Position numbers and translations under genes: made by a program. The notes under the pieces are model-generated. The model had not been told where the DNA came from and ran no database searches. It saw only the letters and a list, made by a program, of their open reading frames with translations. Positions 8,410 through 16,410 of a stretch of DNA of 43,207 nt are shown here, piece after piece. The DNA is taken from assembly GCA_947474855.1 (NCBI GenBank), contig CANJKV010000013.1, positions 1 to 43,207 of the forward strand, given 5' to 3'. This stretch comes from Aurantimonadaceae bacterium. Its GTDB lineage: Bacteria > Pseudomonadota > Alphaproteobacteria > Rhizobiales > Rhizobiaceae. Within the stretch, counting starts at the first letter, position 1, and every line of letters begins with the position of its first letter.

Positions 8410-9105
8410 TCAGGTCCGGTGGGGCACGGACGCGGTCCGGTCACGGAACCCGACGGTCGTCTCCCGTTCACCGACCGTCACGTCGATCGCCTCGACGTAC
8501 TCGGGCTCGCCCGGGTCCGCGTCGAGCAGGTAGGCCGTCACGAAGGCCCGCAGGACGGGCGAGTGCGTCACGCACACGTAGCGGGTGCCGTCGCTTTCCG
8601 GGCGGTCTGCGAGGCTGCGGCAGAAGGCCATGATGCGCCGGGCCACCGCGCGTCCGTCCTCGCCGGGCGGTTCGGCGTGATTGAGCCAGAAGCCGATGCG
8701 GTCGGGTGCCGAGATGAACTCGCGGAAGAAGCCGACCCGCTCGACGTCCGGCTCGGACAAGAGGCCGGCCGGAAGCTGGTCGACGTAGGCCTTCGCGCTC
8801 GACACCATCTCGACGCGGTGCCCGGCGAGCAGGACGTCGGGATTGCGGATCGCCCATTCCGGCCGCGCGGGCACGAGCTCGGCTTGCCCAGCGGTCATCG
8901 CGAGGAGCCCGCGCAACCCCTCGGCGGTGTCCCGGGTGCGGCGCGTCGCGGTCGACAGGAACTCGACACGTCCGCCTTCGCCGACGAGGGGTGCGAGGCG
9001 GTCCGCCGCCCGCTCGATCTCAACGTTGGCGTTGGCCGAGAGGGGTACGTCGCCACGGTGCGAGTCGACGCGTCCGTGCCGCAGGAGGTGAACGACGACG
9101 CTCAT
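8410..9105 (-). CDS. Histidine phosphatase family protein
   Basis: A 231-residue member of the phosphoglycerate-mutase-like superfamily. The phospho-accepting RHG is at residues 9-11, followed by the family's second basic region (FLSTATRRTRDTAEGL), and the late catalytic His sits in CVTHSPVLRAF. These enzymes remove phosphate from small metabolites. Its ATG overlaps the stop of the iron-sulfur subunit gene by ATGA, so it is firmly part of the operon. Because the operon also encodes a dikinase-like phosphotransferase, it is a fair inference that it dephosphorylates a pathway intermediate. Nothing in the sequence names that compound. Confidence 0.82.
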   Translation of the reverse strand: MSVVVHLLRHGRVDSHRGDVPLSANANVEIERAADRLAPLVGEGGRVEFLSTATRRTRDTAEGLRGLLAMTAGQAELVPARPEWAIRNPDVLLAGHRVEMVSSAKAYVDQLPAGLLSEPDVERVGFFREFISAPDRIGFWLNHAEPPGEDGRAVARRIMAFCRSLADRPESDGTRYVCVTHSPVLRAFVTAYLLDADPGEPEYVEAIDVTVGERETTVGFRDRTASVPHRT

Positions 9106-9572
9106 GCGGCGACCTTCTCATCGCGTAGCATCCCCGCCGCGAGGCGGACCGCGTCGGCGATCTTCACGTAGCAGCCGCAACGGCAGATGTTGCCTGCCAG
9201 GGCCTCGGCGATCTCGTCGTCCGTCGGATCGGGGTTCTCGTCGAGGAAGGCACGGGCCGTCAGGATCATCCCCGGCGTGCAGTAGCCGCACTGGAACGCG
9301 TTCGCCTTTTCGAACGCGACCTTGACCGGGTCGTCGGACGGAACGCCCTCGATCGTGGTGACCTCCTTGCCGTCGGCAAGGCCAACGGGAAGGATGCAGC
9401 TCGCCGTGGTCTGGCCGTCGACGATGACGGTGCATGTCCCGCAAAGGCCGATGCCGCAGGTGCCGCGAACGCTCGTCAGCCCGACCTCGTCCCGGAGGAC
9501 GTTCAGCAGCATGTCCTTGCCGTCGACGCCAAGCGCGGTCTCGGTACCGTTCAGGTGAAGGGTGCAGTTCAT
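9102..9572 (-). CDS. Molybdenum hydroxylase, small [2Fe-2S] subunit (CoxS/XdhC-N type)
   Basis: A 156-residue two-cluster ferredoxin subunit. The plant-type [2Fe-2S] ligands are Cys39, Cys44, Cys47 and Cys59. The second cluster in the four-helix domain uses Cys95 and Cys98 (FQCGYCTPGMIL) with Cys130 and Cys132. The subunit passes electrons between the Mo site and FAD. An oddity is NICRCGCY where most relatives have CRCTGY, which adds Cys134 beside the second cluster. It overlaps by ATGA with the large-subunit gene upstream and with the phosphatase gene downstream. The length is normal for the family. Confidence 0.95.
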   Translation of the reverse strand: MNCTLHLNGTETALGVDGKDMLLNVLRDEVGLTSVRGTCGIGLCGTCTVIVDGQTTASCILPVGLADGKEVTTIEGVPSDDPVKVAFEKANAFQCGYCTPGMILTARAFLDENPDPTDDEIAEALAGNICRCGCYVKIADAVRLAAGMLRDEKVAA

Positions 9573-11668
9573 TCCGCGGCCTCCAGTTCCCGTGTCCCGG
9601 CCTGCGCATCGCGCTCGTCGATGGCGTCGAGGATCCGCTCCGGCGTCATGGGCAGAGAACGGGGACGGATGCCGAACGACTGGAGAGCGTTGCCGATGGC
9701 GGCCGGGATGGGCGGCAACGCCGTCTCGCCCAACCCGTGGACGGGAGCGCCCTCGCGTTCCACCAGGTCGTGCGTGATCCGCGGCAGGTCCGTGATCGAG
9801 GGGACGTTGTAGTCGGACAGGTTGGCGTTCATCACCTGGCCGTCGGCGAAGTCGATGCTCTCGAAGAGCGAGGTGCCGAGGCCCATGATGATCGAGCCCT
9901 CGTTCTGGAGCTCGGCCGCGGCCCGCACGACGACCTTCCCCGCATAGACCGAGGCATGGACGTGGCGGACCTTCATGCTCCCCGTCTCCTCGTCGACCTC
10001 GACGACGGCGCCGGCCGCGCCCTGGTGCCAGTGTGACGAAGCGATGCCCTGGCCCGTGTCGGGATCGAGGCCTCCCTGGTCGGCGACCTCGCCGACCCCG
10101 GTGCGTCCGTCCTCCCGGAGGTTGCGGACGGCTTCCACGAGCGCCCGGCTCATCATGTGCGTCGAGCGCGAGGAGGTGGTGCGGGTGTCGTAGGGCGAGA
10201 CGTCGGTGTCGGGATCGGGGAAGGACACATCGTCCACGCCGACGCCGAGTAGCTCGGCGGCCATCGTGCGGATCGCGTAGCGTGCGCCCTGACCCATCTC
10301 GACGGTGGCGCAGCGCACCCGGTACGTGCCGTCCTCGAGCGCGTCGACGGCAACGGAGGCGCGGCTCGGGGTCTGCATCCCCTTCATCAGGACGCAGAGG
10401 CCCTTGCCCTCGCGTCCCTCGTTCCAGCCGATCGCCTCCGCCGCGTTGCGCAGGCACTCCTCGAAGGCCACGTCGTGCATGACCTCCCCGGTCGCGTAGG
10501 CGTCGCCCTCGCGAAGGAGGTTTTTCAGGCGCAGCTCCAGCGGGTCGATGCCGAGCCTGTCGGCCATGATGTCCATGGTGCGCTCGGAGGCCCAGATCGA
10601 CTGCATCTGGCCGTAGCCGCGGTAGGCCCCGTTGGGCGGCGCGTTCGTGTAGACGCAGTGCGAGTCCACGTGGACGTTCGGGATCCGGTACGGACCCGGC
10701 GCCGCGAAGCCCATCTTCTGGGCGACCCCGGGCCCGCAGTCCGCGTAGGCCCCGGTGTCCGCATGGCAGGTGACGGTCTTGGCGACGAGCGTCCCGTCCG
10801 CCTTCGCCCCAAGCCGCACCGTGATGCGGGAGGGATGGCGGTTCAGGGTCTGCCACTCCTCGGCCCGGTCGAGAACCATCTTGATCGGGCGGCCGGCCTT
10901 GCGCGCCGTCGCGGCGGCGAGGCCCTCGAGCCGAACGAAGGTCTTGGCGCCGAACGAGCCTCCCATGGGCGGGCAGACGACGCGGACGCGCGACTGGTCG
11001 ACGCCGAAGATCGCGGCGAGATCCATGCGGACGTTGAAGGGCGTCTGCGTGCCGGACCAGACCTCGAGTCGGCCGTCGTCCGTCCAGCGCGCCAGCGTCG
11101 CGTGCGGCTCCATCGGCACGTGTGCGGCGCCGTCGGTCGTGAAGGTCTCCTCGACCACGACGTCGGCCTGCGCGAACCCCGCCTCGACGTCCCCATGCCG
11201 GATGCGGAAGCGATGGCACACGTTGGACCCGTCGACGGGTCGGATGCCGAAATAGGCCGCGTCGTTCTCCGAGACGTGGTGACGCTCGTGGACGAGCACG
11301 GCCCCGTCGGCAACGGCGTCCTCGATCCCGAAGACGGCGGGCAGTTCCTCGTAGTCGACCTCCACCAGGGCAAGCGCCGCGTCCGCGAGACGGCGCGTCG
11401 GGGCGGCAACGACCGCCACCGGGTCTCCGACGAACCTCGCCTCGCCTCGCGACAACACGGCCTCGTCGCGGATCTGACAGCCGTACATCGACAGGTCGGC
11501 GACGTCGTCGGGGGTCAGGAGGACGGTGTTCTCGGGAAGGGCCGAACCGTCGATCGAGACGACCCGGGCGTGGGCATAGGGGGACCGGACGATCCGGGCG
11601 TGCCACATGCCCTCGACGGCGACGTCCTGTGAGTAGCGCAGCGAGCCCCCGCTCCTGGGATCAGCCAT
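9569..11668 (-). CDS. Molybdenum hydroxylase, large molybdopterin subunit (CoxL-like)
   Basis: A 699-residue catalytic subunit of the xanthine-oxidase family, which hydroxylates a carbon next to a ring nitrogen or carbonyl with water as oxygen source. Seen are GGSFGAK at 236-242, the cofactor segment AYRGYGQMQ at 348-356, and the catalytic Glu648 in HGLGETALPPIPAAIGNAL. The CO-dehydrogenase active-site string AYRCSFR is absent (AYRGYG instead), so this is not form I CO dehydrogenase but a hydroxylase of unknown substrate. It is slightly shorter than typical CoxL. It overlaps the medium-subunit gene by eight bases and the small-subunit gene by four. Confidence 0.93.
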   Translation of the reverse strand: MADPRSGGSLRYSQDVAVEGMWHARIVRSPYAHARVVSIDGSALPENTVLLTPDDVADLSMYGCQIRDEAVLSRGEARFVGDPVAVVAAPTRRLADAALALVEVDYEELPAVFGIEDAVADGAVLVHERHHVSENDAAYFGIRPVDGSNVCHRFRIRHGDVEAGFAQADVVVEETFTTDGAAHVPMEPHATLARWTDDGRLEVWSGTQTPFNVRMDLAAIFGVDQSRVRVVCPPMGGSFGAKTFVRLEGLAAATARKAGRPIKMVLDRAEEWQTLNRHPSRITVRLGAKADGTLVAKTVTCHADTGAYADCGPGVAQKMGFAAPGPYRIPNVHVDSHCVYTNAPPNGAYRGYGQMQSIWASERTMDIMADRLGIDPLELRLKNLLREGDAYATGEVMHDVAFEECLRNAAEAIGWNEGREGKGLCVLMKGMQTPSRASVAVDALEDGTYRVRCATVEMGQGARYAIRTMAAELLGVGVDDVSFPDPDTDVSPYDTRTTSSRSTHMMSRALVEAVRNLREDGRTGVGEVADQGGLDPDTGQGIASSHWHQGAAGAVVEVDEETGSMKVRHVHASVYAGKVVVRAAAELQNEGSIIMGLGTSLFESIDFADGQVMNANLSDYNVPSITDLPRITHDLVEREGAPVHGLGETALPPIPAAIGNALQSFGIRPRSLPMTPERILDAIDERDAQAGTRELEAAE

Positions 11669-12476
11669 GGTGGGTCTCCTCGATGGCGCGGCGGACCTCG
11701 ACGGCGACGACGCGGCGGCGGTACTCGGCGGAACCGCGCGCGTCCGACAGCGCATCGATGCGCCCCGCATACTCGTCCGCGATCTCGCGGGGCGAGGCGC
11801 CCATCCCGCAGACGTCCGGGAAGAACTGCGGCTGCATGGCCGCGGCACCGACCACGACGCGCAGCCGGCCGGAGTGCCTGGCGGCCGCGACGGACACGCA
11901 GGGCCGGTCCTCGTGCGAGCGGGTGCGGAACTTGCGGTAGACGGCGGCCTCGTGGCCGCCGGGCACCACGACGGAGGTCAGGAGTTCGTCCGACCCGATG
12001 GCCGTCTCGTAGAGGCCGAGGATGAAATCCTCGACGGGCAGCTCGCGGCGCCCCCGCGGGCCCTCGAGCACCACGCGCGCGCCGAGCGCGGCGAGCATCG
12101 AGGGCGGGTCCGAGGCGTAGTCGGCGTCCGCAAGCACGCCGCCAACGGTGGCCCGGTTGCGGATGCGGGGCGACGCGACGAGCGAGAACATGTGGGCGAG
12201 CGCCGGCCACAGGCGGCGAACCTCGGGGTGGTTCTCCACTTCACGGTGGGTCACCATCGCTCCGAGCGTCAGTTCTCTCCCGATCTCGATGCGCCGCAGC
12301 TCCGGCACGTCGCGAAGCGACAGCATCGCCTCGGGCGCGAGCACACCGTTGTTGATCAGGACGCCGAGGAAGGTTCCGCCGGCGACAACGACGGTCTCGT
12401 CGCCATAGTCCTCGCGGAGGTCCAGCGCCTCGCGCAGGGACCGGGGCGCGTGCCAGTGGGTCGCCGCGCCCGTCAC
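11661..12476 (-). CDS. Molybdenum hydroxylase, medium FAD subunit (CoxM-like)
   Basis: A 271-residue FAD-binding subunit. AGGTFLGVLINNGV (residues 32-45) is the first FAD pyrophosphate loop, ATVGGVLADADYASDPP (109-125) the second, and the C-terminal third is the CO-dehydrogenase flavoprotein C domain. It takes electrons from the iron-sulfur subunit. The GTG at 12476 overlaps the stop of the ATP-grasp gene (GTGA), which fixes the start; no ATG fits. The gene order medium-large-small is that of many uncharacterised alphaproteobacterial hydroxylases. Confidence 0.92.
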   Translation of the reverse strand: MTGAATHWHAPRSLREALDLREDYGDETVVVAGGTFLGVLINNGVLAPEAMLSLRDVPELRRIEIGRELTLGAMVTHREVENHPEVRRLWPALAHMFSLVASPRIRNRATVGGVLADADYASDPPSMLAALGARVVLEGPRGRRELPVEDFILGLYETAIGSDELLTSVVVPGGHEAAVYRKFRTRSHEDRPCVSVAAARHSGRLRVVVGAAAMQPQFFPDVCGMGASPREIADEYAGRIDALSDARGSAEYRRRVVAVEVRRAIEETHHG

Positions 12477-13297
12477 AGCGTGGTCACCGGGCGCGACTGG
12501 AGCAGGTGGACCGAGCCGGCGGCGATCGCCCACTCGATGTCCTGGGGGCGGCCGAAGTGCTTCTCGAGGCGATCCGCCAGCGTCGCCAGGTCGACGAGCT
12601 CCTCGGGCGTCAGCACGCCGCCATGGACGAGGTTCTCCTTCTTCGAGACGCCCTTGCGGTCGACGACGTAGTGGTCCGGCGTCACCTCGCCCGAGACCAT
12701 CTGCTCGCCGAGGCCGTACACCGCCTCGATCAGCATGCGGTCCCGTCGCTTCGTGACCGGATGGACGGAGAACACGACGCCCGCCTTCTCGGCGTCGACC
12801 ATGCGCTGGACGACGACGGCCATGCGCAGGTCGTCGAGCGAGCCCTTCTCCGAACGATAGAAGAGCGCGCGTTCGGAGAAGAACGACATCCAGCACTCGA
12901 CGACGCGCTCGCAGACCTCGTCCTCGCTGGACACGTTCAGGAACGTCTCCTGCTGCCCGGCGTAGCTGGCGGCCTCGGAGTCCTCGGCGCAGGCCGAGGA
13001 ACGGACGGCGACCTTGCCGCCGCCGAGTTCACGGTAGGCGGCGAGGATCTCGTCCCGGACGCCGTCTGCCGCCTGGACGAGGAGCTGGCAGCCCTTGTGG
13101 TCGCGCTCACGGGCCAGGGACCGGAGGCGCTCCACATCGAGCGAGGACTCCATGACGTGCGACGGGATCACGAAGCCGCCGGGCACCGGCAGACCTTCGG
13201 CAGCCATGTTGGCGAGGCTCGCGCCCTTGCCGCCCGCGACGGAGACATCGCGGCACTCCGGTTCAGCGAACCAGACGATGTTGCGCCCGGCGCCCAT
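12473..13297 (-). CDS. PEP-synthase-like ATP-grasp subunit (N-terminal half as separate protein)
   Basis: A 274-residue protein equal to the nucleotide-binding half of PEP synthase/PPDK. It has GGKGASLANMAAEGLPVPGGF (first Gly near residue 21), the ATP-grasp motifs AVRSSACAEDSEAASYAGQQ, and the domain end DIEWAIAAGSVHLLQSRP. It should cleave ATP and hand a phosphoryl group to the His of the partner encoded at 14677-16410. Free-standing halves of this kind occur in phenylphosphate synthase of anaerobic phenol degraders and in some uncharacterised clusters. The ATG at 13297 overlaps the cyclase stop by one base (TGATG). It is somewhat shorter than the usual domain of about 330 residues. Confidence 0.9.
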   Translation of the reverse strand: MGAGRNIVWFAEPECRDVSVAGGKGASLANMAAEGLPVPGGFVIPSHVMESSLDVERLRSLARERDHKGCQLLVQAADGVRDEILAAYRELGGGKVAVRSSACAEDSEAASYAGQQETFLNVSSEDEVCERVVECWMSFFSERALFYRSEKGSLDDLRMAVVVQRMVDAEKAGVVFSVHPVTKRRDRMLIEAVYGLGEQMVSGEVTPDHYVVDRKGVSKKENLVHGGVLTPEELVDLATLADRLEKHFGRPQDIEWAIAAGSVHLLQSRPVTTL

Positions 13298-14016
13298 CAG
13301 CCGACGATCCCAACCGCGCGCACGGGGGCGCCCGTGGTCCCTTCCCACTTGATGGGGAAGACGGAGAGCTTGAAGCCGTGGCTTGGCAGCTTGTCGAGGT
13401 TGGTCAGGTTCTCGAGGTGCCAGTAGTCCTCGTCGATCATGACCTTGTGGGCGTGCCAGAACTCCTTGCGCTCGAACATCGCCCAGACAGGGGGGTCGAA
13501 GGTCGGCGCGTCGGTGCCCATCATGCGCACGCCCTTGGAGATGAGCCAGCGCGTGGCCTCGTCGGTCATGCCACAGTGGTCGGTGATGTAGCGGGGCTCG
13601 TGGTTGTAGGCCGAGGCTCCCGTCTGGATCAGGACGATGTCCTTCTCCTTCAGGGTGTAGCCGATCTTGGCCAGCGCTCCCTCGAGGTCGGCGACGGTGA
13701 TGCCCGCGCCCTTCTCCAGGTGACGGAAGTCGAGGACGACGCCATCAGAGAAGCAGTAGTCGAGGGGGATGCCCTCCGGGCCGGGGGCATCGGGCCCCCG
13801 CATGTGCTTGACCGCGTCGACGTGGGTGCCGGCGTGGTCGGAGTGGCTGACAGTGTAGTGGGCGGTCAGCCAGTTCTCGCCGTGCTCACCGGCGCCGATG
13901 TTCGTCGCGAACTCCTGCCAGCTCTCGGTCATCTTGATCTGCGGCGGCGTAACCCGCGGGAAGGTCATCATGCCCTCCTTCACGGTCATGGAGAGGTCGA
14001 TCAACTGCTGTGCCAT
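13297..14016 (-). CDS. Cyclase-family metal-dependent hydrolase (KynB/isatin-hydrolase-like)
   Basis: A 239-residue protein of the cyclase/kynurenine-formamidase family. The metal site reads HAGTHVDAVKH with ligands His61, His65 and Asp67, followed by His71; LIDLSMTVKEGM is the usual start. Members hydrolyse amides or lactams such as formylkynurenine and isatin, and some act on cyclic esters, so here it probably opens a ring or cleaves an amide. GGGAAGG lies about 9 bases before the ATG, inside the end of the GntR frame. It sits between the two dikinase halves, which argues that phosphorylation and hydrolysis belong to one route. Confidence 0.9.
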   Translation of the reverse strand: MAQQLIDLSMTVKEGMMTFPRVTPPQIKMTESWQEFATNIGAGEHGENWLTAHYTVSHSDHAGTHVDAVKHMRGPDAPGPEGIPLDYCFSDGVVLDFRHLEKGAGITVADLEGALAKIGYTLKEKDIVLIQTGASAYNHEPRYITDHCGMTDEATRWLISKGVRMMGTDAPTFDPPVWAMFERKEFWHAHKVMIDEDYWHLENLTNLDKLPSHGFKLSVFPIKWEGTTGAPVRAVGIVG

Positions 14017-14671
14017 GGCTTCTGCCTTCCCGGATCAACTGTCCGAAGGTTTCGACGTGGACGCGCATCTCCCTGGCGGCCCTCACGGGGTCGCGGGCCT
14101 TCAGCGCGTCGAGGATCGGCCGGTGCATCTGCGCGACGCGCATCAGGCCGTGGTCGGCGATCATGACGGCGACGGCCGTCACGAGGGTTCGTTGCTCGAT
14201 CATCAGGCCGCCCCACGTGTCCATGAGGATCCGGTTGCCGGCGGCCTCGACGATCAGTCGGTGGAAGTCGGCGTCGTGCGCCACGAGGTCCTGGACGTGG
14301 TTGCGCTCGGCGGCCTCCACCATCGCCCCGTAGACGAACTCGAGCTCGCCGATCTGGCCGTTGAGGCGACGGGCGGCGAGCGTTCCGGCGAGTTCCTCGA
14401 GGGAGGCGCGGACCGGGTAGATCTCGGCGAGTTCGTTGGGATCGATCCGCCGGACCCGCGCGCCCTTGTAGGGTTCGGTTTCGAGGAAGCGCATCGACAC
14501 GAGGTCCCGGATCGCCTCCCGCACGGGCGACTGGCTGAGGCCCAGCTCGCGCGCGATCTGGGATTCGACCAGACGGTCGCCCGGCTGGTACTCCCCGGCG
14601 AGGATGCGGTTGAGCAGGGTTTCCTTGACCTGCTCGCTCAGGACCTTGGGACTGATCATGCCGTGCTTCAC
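13886..14671 (-). CDS. GntR-family regulator (FadR/FCD type)
   Basis: A 261-residue regulator. The winged HTH at about 10-75 has VESQIARELGLSQSPVREAI, and the FCD ligand domain follows with the metal-binding pattern D-x3-H (HDADFHRLIVEAAGN) and a later His in MHRPILDAL. It begins with GTG at 14671 (an ATG at 14659 is possible). The last roughly 45 residues after QLIREG are not part of the fold and are read from the other frame of the cyclase gene, giving a 131-base overlap that is long for two genuine genes. It is probably the substrate-sensing repressor of the unit, acting on the paired palindromes at 16554-16587. Confidence 0.9.
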   Translation of the reverse strand: MKHGMISPKVLSEQVKETLLNRILAGEYQPGDRLVESQIARELGLSQSPVREAIRDLVSMRFLETEPYKGARVRRIDPNELAEIYPVRASLEELAGTLAARRLNGQIGELEFVYGAMVEAAERNHVQDLVAHDADFHRLIVEAAGNRILMDTWGGLMIEQRTLVTAVAVMIADHGLMRVAQMHRPILDALKARDPVRAAREMRVHVETFGQLIREGRSHGTAVDRPLHDREGGHDDLPAGYAAADQDDRELAGVRDEHRRR

Positions 14672-14676
14672 CGTGT

Positions 14677-16410
14677 CTAGGACAGGATGTCCACGACGCC
14701 CGTCGTGCCGTTCACGCGGACGCGGTCACCCGTCTTGATCTGCTGGGTGGCGTAGGACGTGCCGACGACCGCGGGAAGACCGAACTCGCGAGAGACGACC
14801 GCGGAGTGCGAGGCGCTGCCGCCCGCGTCGGTGACGAGCCCGGAGATCTTGGTGAAGAGGACGACCCAGGCGGGGTTCGTCATGCGGCAGACCAGGATCT
14901 CGCCGTCCCGCACCTCGTCGAAGTCGTCGAGCGACATGACGAGGCGCGCGCTGCCCTCGACGACGCCCGGCGACGCGGCGAGGCCCTTGATCTCGCCCGT
15001 CTTCGTCGGCGGCTCGCGGTAGAATTTCTCGGGGAAGCCCCAGAGCGAGGCGTACGGGAAGGCCAACGCCTCCTCCGTCGCCGTGCCGACCCACTCGGGC
15101 GGACGGACGGCGGACTGCTCCTCGCGCAGGTCCCGGCGCTCGGAGGCGAGCTCGCGGGCATCATAGGCCGCCGGATCGCCGATCAGTGCCCGCAGCTCGT
15201 TATAGCGAAGGAACATCACGTCCTCGGGGTCGTCGACGACCCCTGCCGCGACCAGCTTGCGCCCGATGGCGAGGAGGACGGTTCGAAGGCGCGCGTTCGT
15301 GCCCTGGTCGATGAAGAAGTGGTGGTCCGGCGTCAGGGGATTCATCTTCAGCGACTGATCGAGCGCGCTCTGAAGACGGTCCCGGTCGGCTCCCTCGGGA
15401 ACGCCGTCCATCAGCTCGCGGACCGCATCGTCGAGGTCCTTGCGCACGGCGGCGATTGTCTTCGGGTAGTCGTAGTCGGTCAGGAGGTAGCCGCGAACCG
15501 CCTCGATGATCGGGCCGGGGTTCTCGCGCCACAGCGGGAACACGACCTCGTGCGACCAGATCGACTTGTGGCCGAACTCCTCCTGGTAGGGCTTCAGGCG
15601 GTCCCGGACGAAGGCGCGTCCAGCCTCGGTTCCCTCGAGGGCCTGGACGACCTCCTTCGAGGTCGCCGCCTGGAAGGCCTTGGTCAGGTCGGCGTCGCCC
15701 TTCACCAGCTCCTTCATGCGCCAGAGCGCCTCGATCGAGTCCCAGTTCCGGTCCTCAACCGAGTTCTGGAGGCGCCCGGCGAGCTCCGGGGGGGCGTCCT
15801 TGCGCAGCTCGGCGATCGCCCCGTTCAGCGCCATGGTGGCGGAGAACTGGGAGAAGTTCAGCATCCAGTGGATCTTCCAGTGGCGATCGTGGATGTCGAT
15901 GGCGTCCTCGAGCAGGATCGCCAGCGCCGTCAGGCTCGCGCTCTCGGTGTCGAAACCGTCGATGTAGGCGAAGTTGCGCTCGATCTCCGGACGGATGCGG
16001 CCCTGCCACCAGTCCATGAAGTTCTCGGCGTAGTGCGGGAGCACCGCGCCCATGTAGGCGCCGATCTTGCCCGCATACTGAGGATCGCTGGGTACGCGGG
16101 GCACGTAGCGCGCCTGGAACTCGCTGGACTCGGCGCGAAGGGTCGAATCCGCCGGGATGGCCGCCGTGTAGAGGTAGCCGTTGATGTTCTTGGAGATCCA
16201 ATCGCTGGCGAAGGGCGTGCCGAAGCGGCGGAACATGTGGTCGCAGGTCAGCCACCAGCCGCCGATGTCGTAGAACATGGGCGACATCGGGTTCGGACAG
16301 TGGACATCGTCCAGGATCCAGAAAAGCTCGCGCTCCCCTTCCTTCCAGTCGATCGGGAATTCGTTGCTGCCATGGAACGCGCCGAGCGCGATCGGACCAT
16401 TTCCGTCCAT
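14677..16410 (-). CDS. PEP-synthase-like mobile/phosphohistidine subunit
   Basis: A 577-residue protein. The first about 440 residues form a large domain with little similarity to known catalytic domains (for example HCPNPMSPMFYDIGGWWL near the start). The last about 110 are the swivelling phosphohistidine domain: IKGLAASPGVVEGSARLV, then TDAGGSASHSAVVSREFGLP with the phospho-acceptor His535. It would shuttle phosphate from the ATP-grasp partner to a substrate bound by the large domain, as in phenylphosphate synthase or rifampicin phosphotransferase. There is no PEP-synthase C-terminal barrel, so PEP synthesis itself is unlikely. The ATG at 16410 has GGAGG at ideal spacing. First gene of the unit. 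Confidence 0.87.
   Translation of the reverse strand: MDGNGPIALGAFHGSNEFPIDWKEGERELFWILDDVHCPNPMSPMFYDIGGWWLTCDHMFRRFGTPFASDWISKNINGYLYTAAIPADSTLRAESSEFQARYVPRVPSDPQYAGKIGAYMGAVLPHYAENFMDWWQGRIRPEIERNFAYIDGFDTESASLTALAILLEDAIDIHDRHWKIHWMLNFSQFSATMALNGAIAELRKDAPPELAGRLQNSVEDRNWDSIEALWRMKELVKGDADLTKAFQAATSKEVVQALEGTEAGRAFVRDRLKPYQEEFGHKSIWSHEVVFPLWRENPGPIIEAVRGYLLTDYDYPKTIAAVRKDLDDAVRELMDGVPEGADRDRLQSALDQSLKMNPLTPDHHFFIDQGTNARLRTVLLAIGRKLVAAGVVDDPEDVMFLRYNELRALIGDPAAYDARELASERRDLREEQSAVRPPEWVGTATEEALAFPYASLWGFPEKFYREPPTKTGEIKGLAASPGVVEGSARLVMSLDDFDEVRDGEILVCRMTNPAWVVLFTKISGLVTDAGGSASHSAVVSREFGLPAVVGTSYATQQIKTGDRVRVNGTTGVVDILS

Noticed and set aside
9569-11668. Form I carbon monoxide dehydrogenase
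   Set aside because: The active-site string AYRCSFR is missing (AYRGYG instead), so only a general molybdenum hydroxylase is supported.
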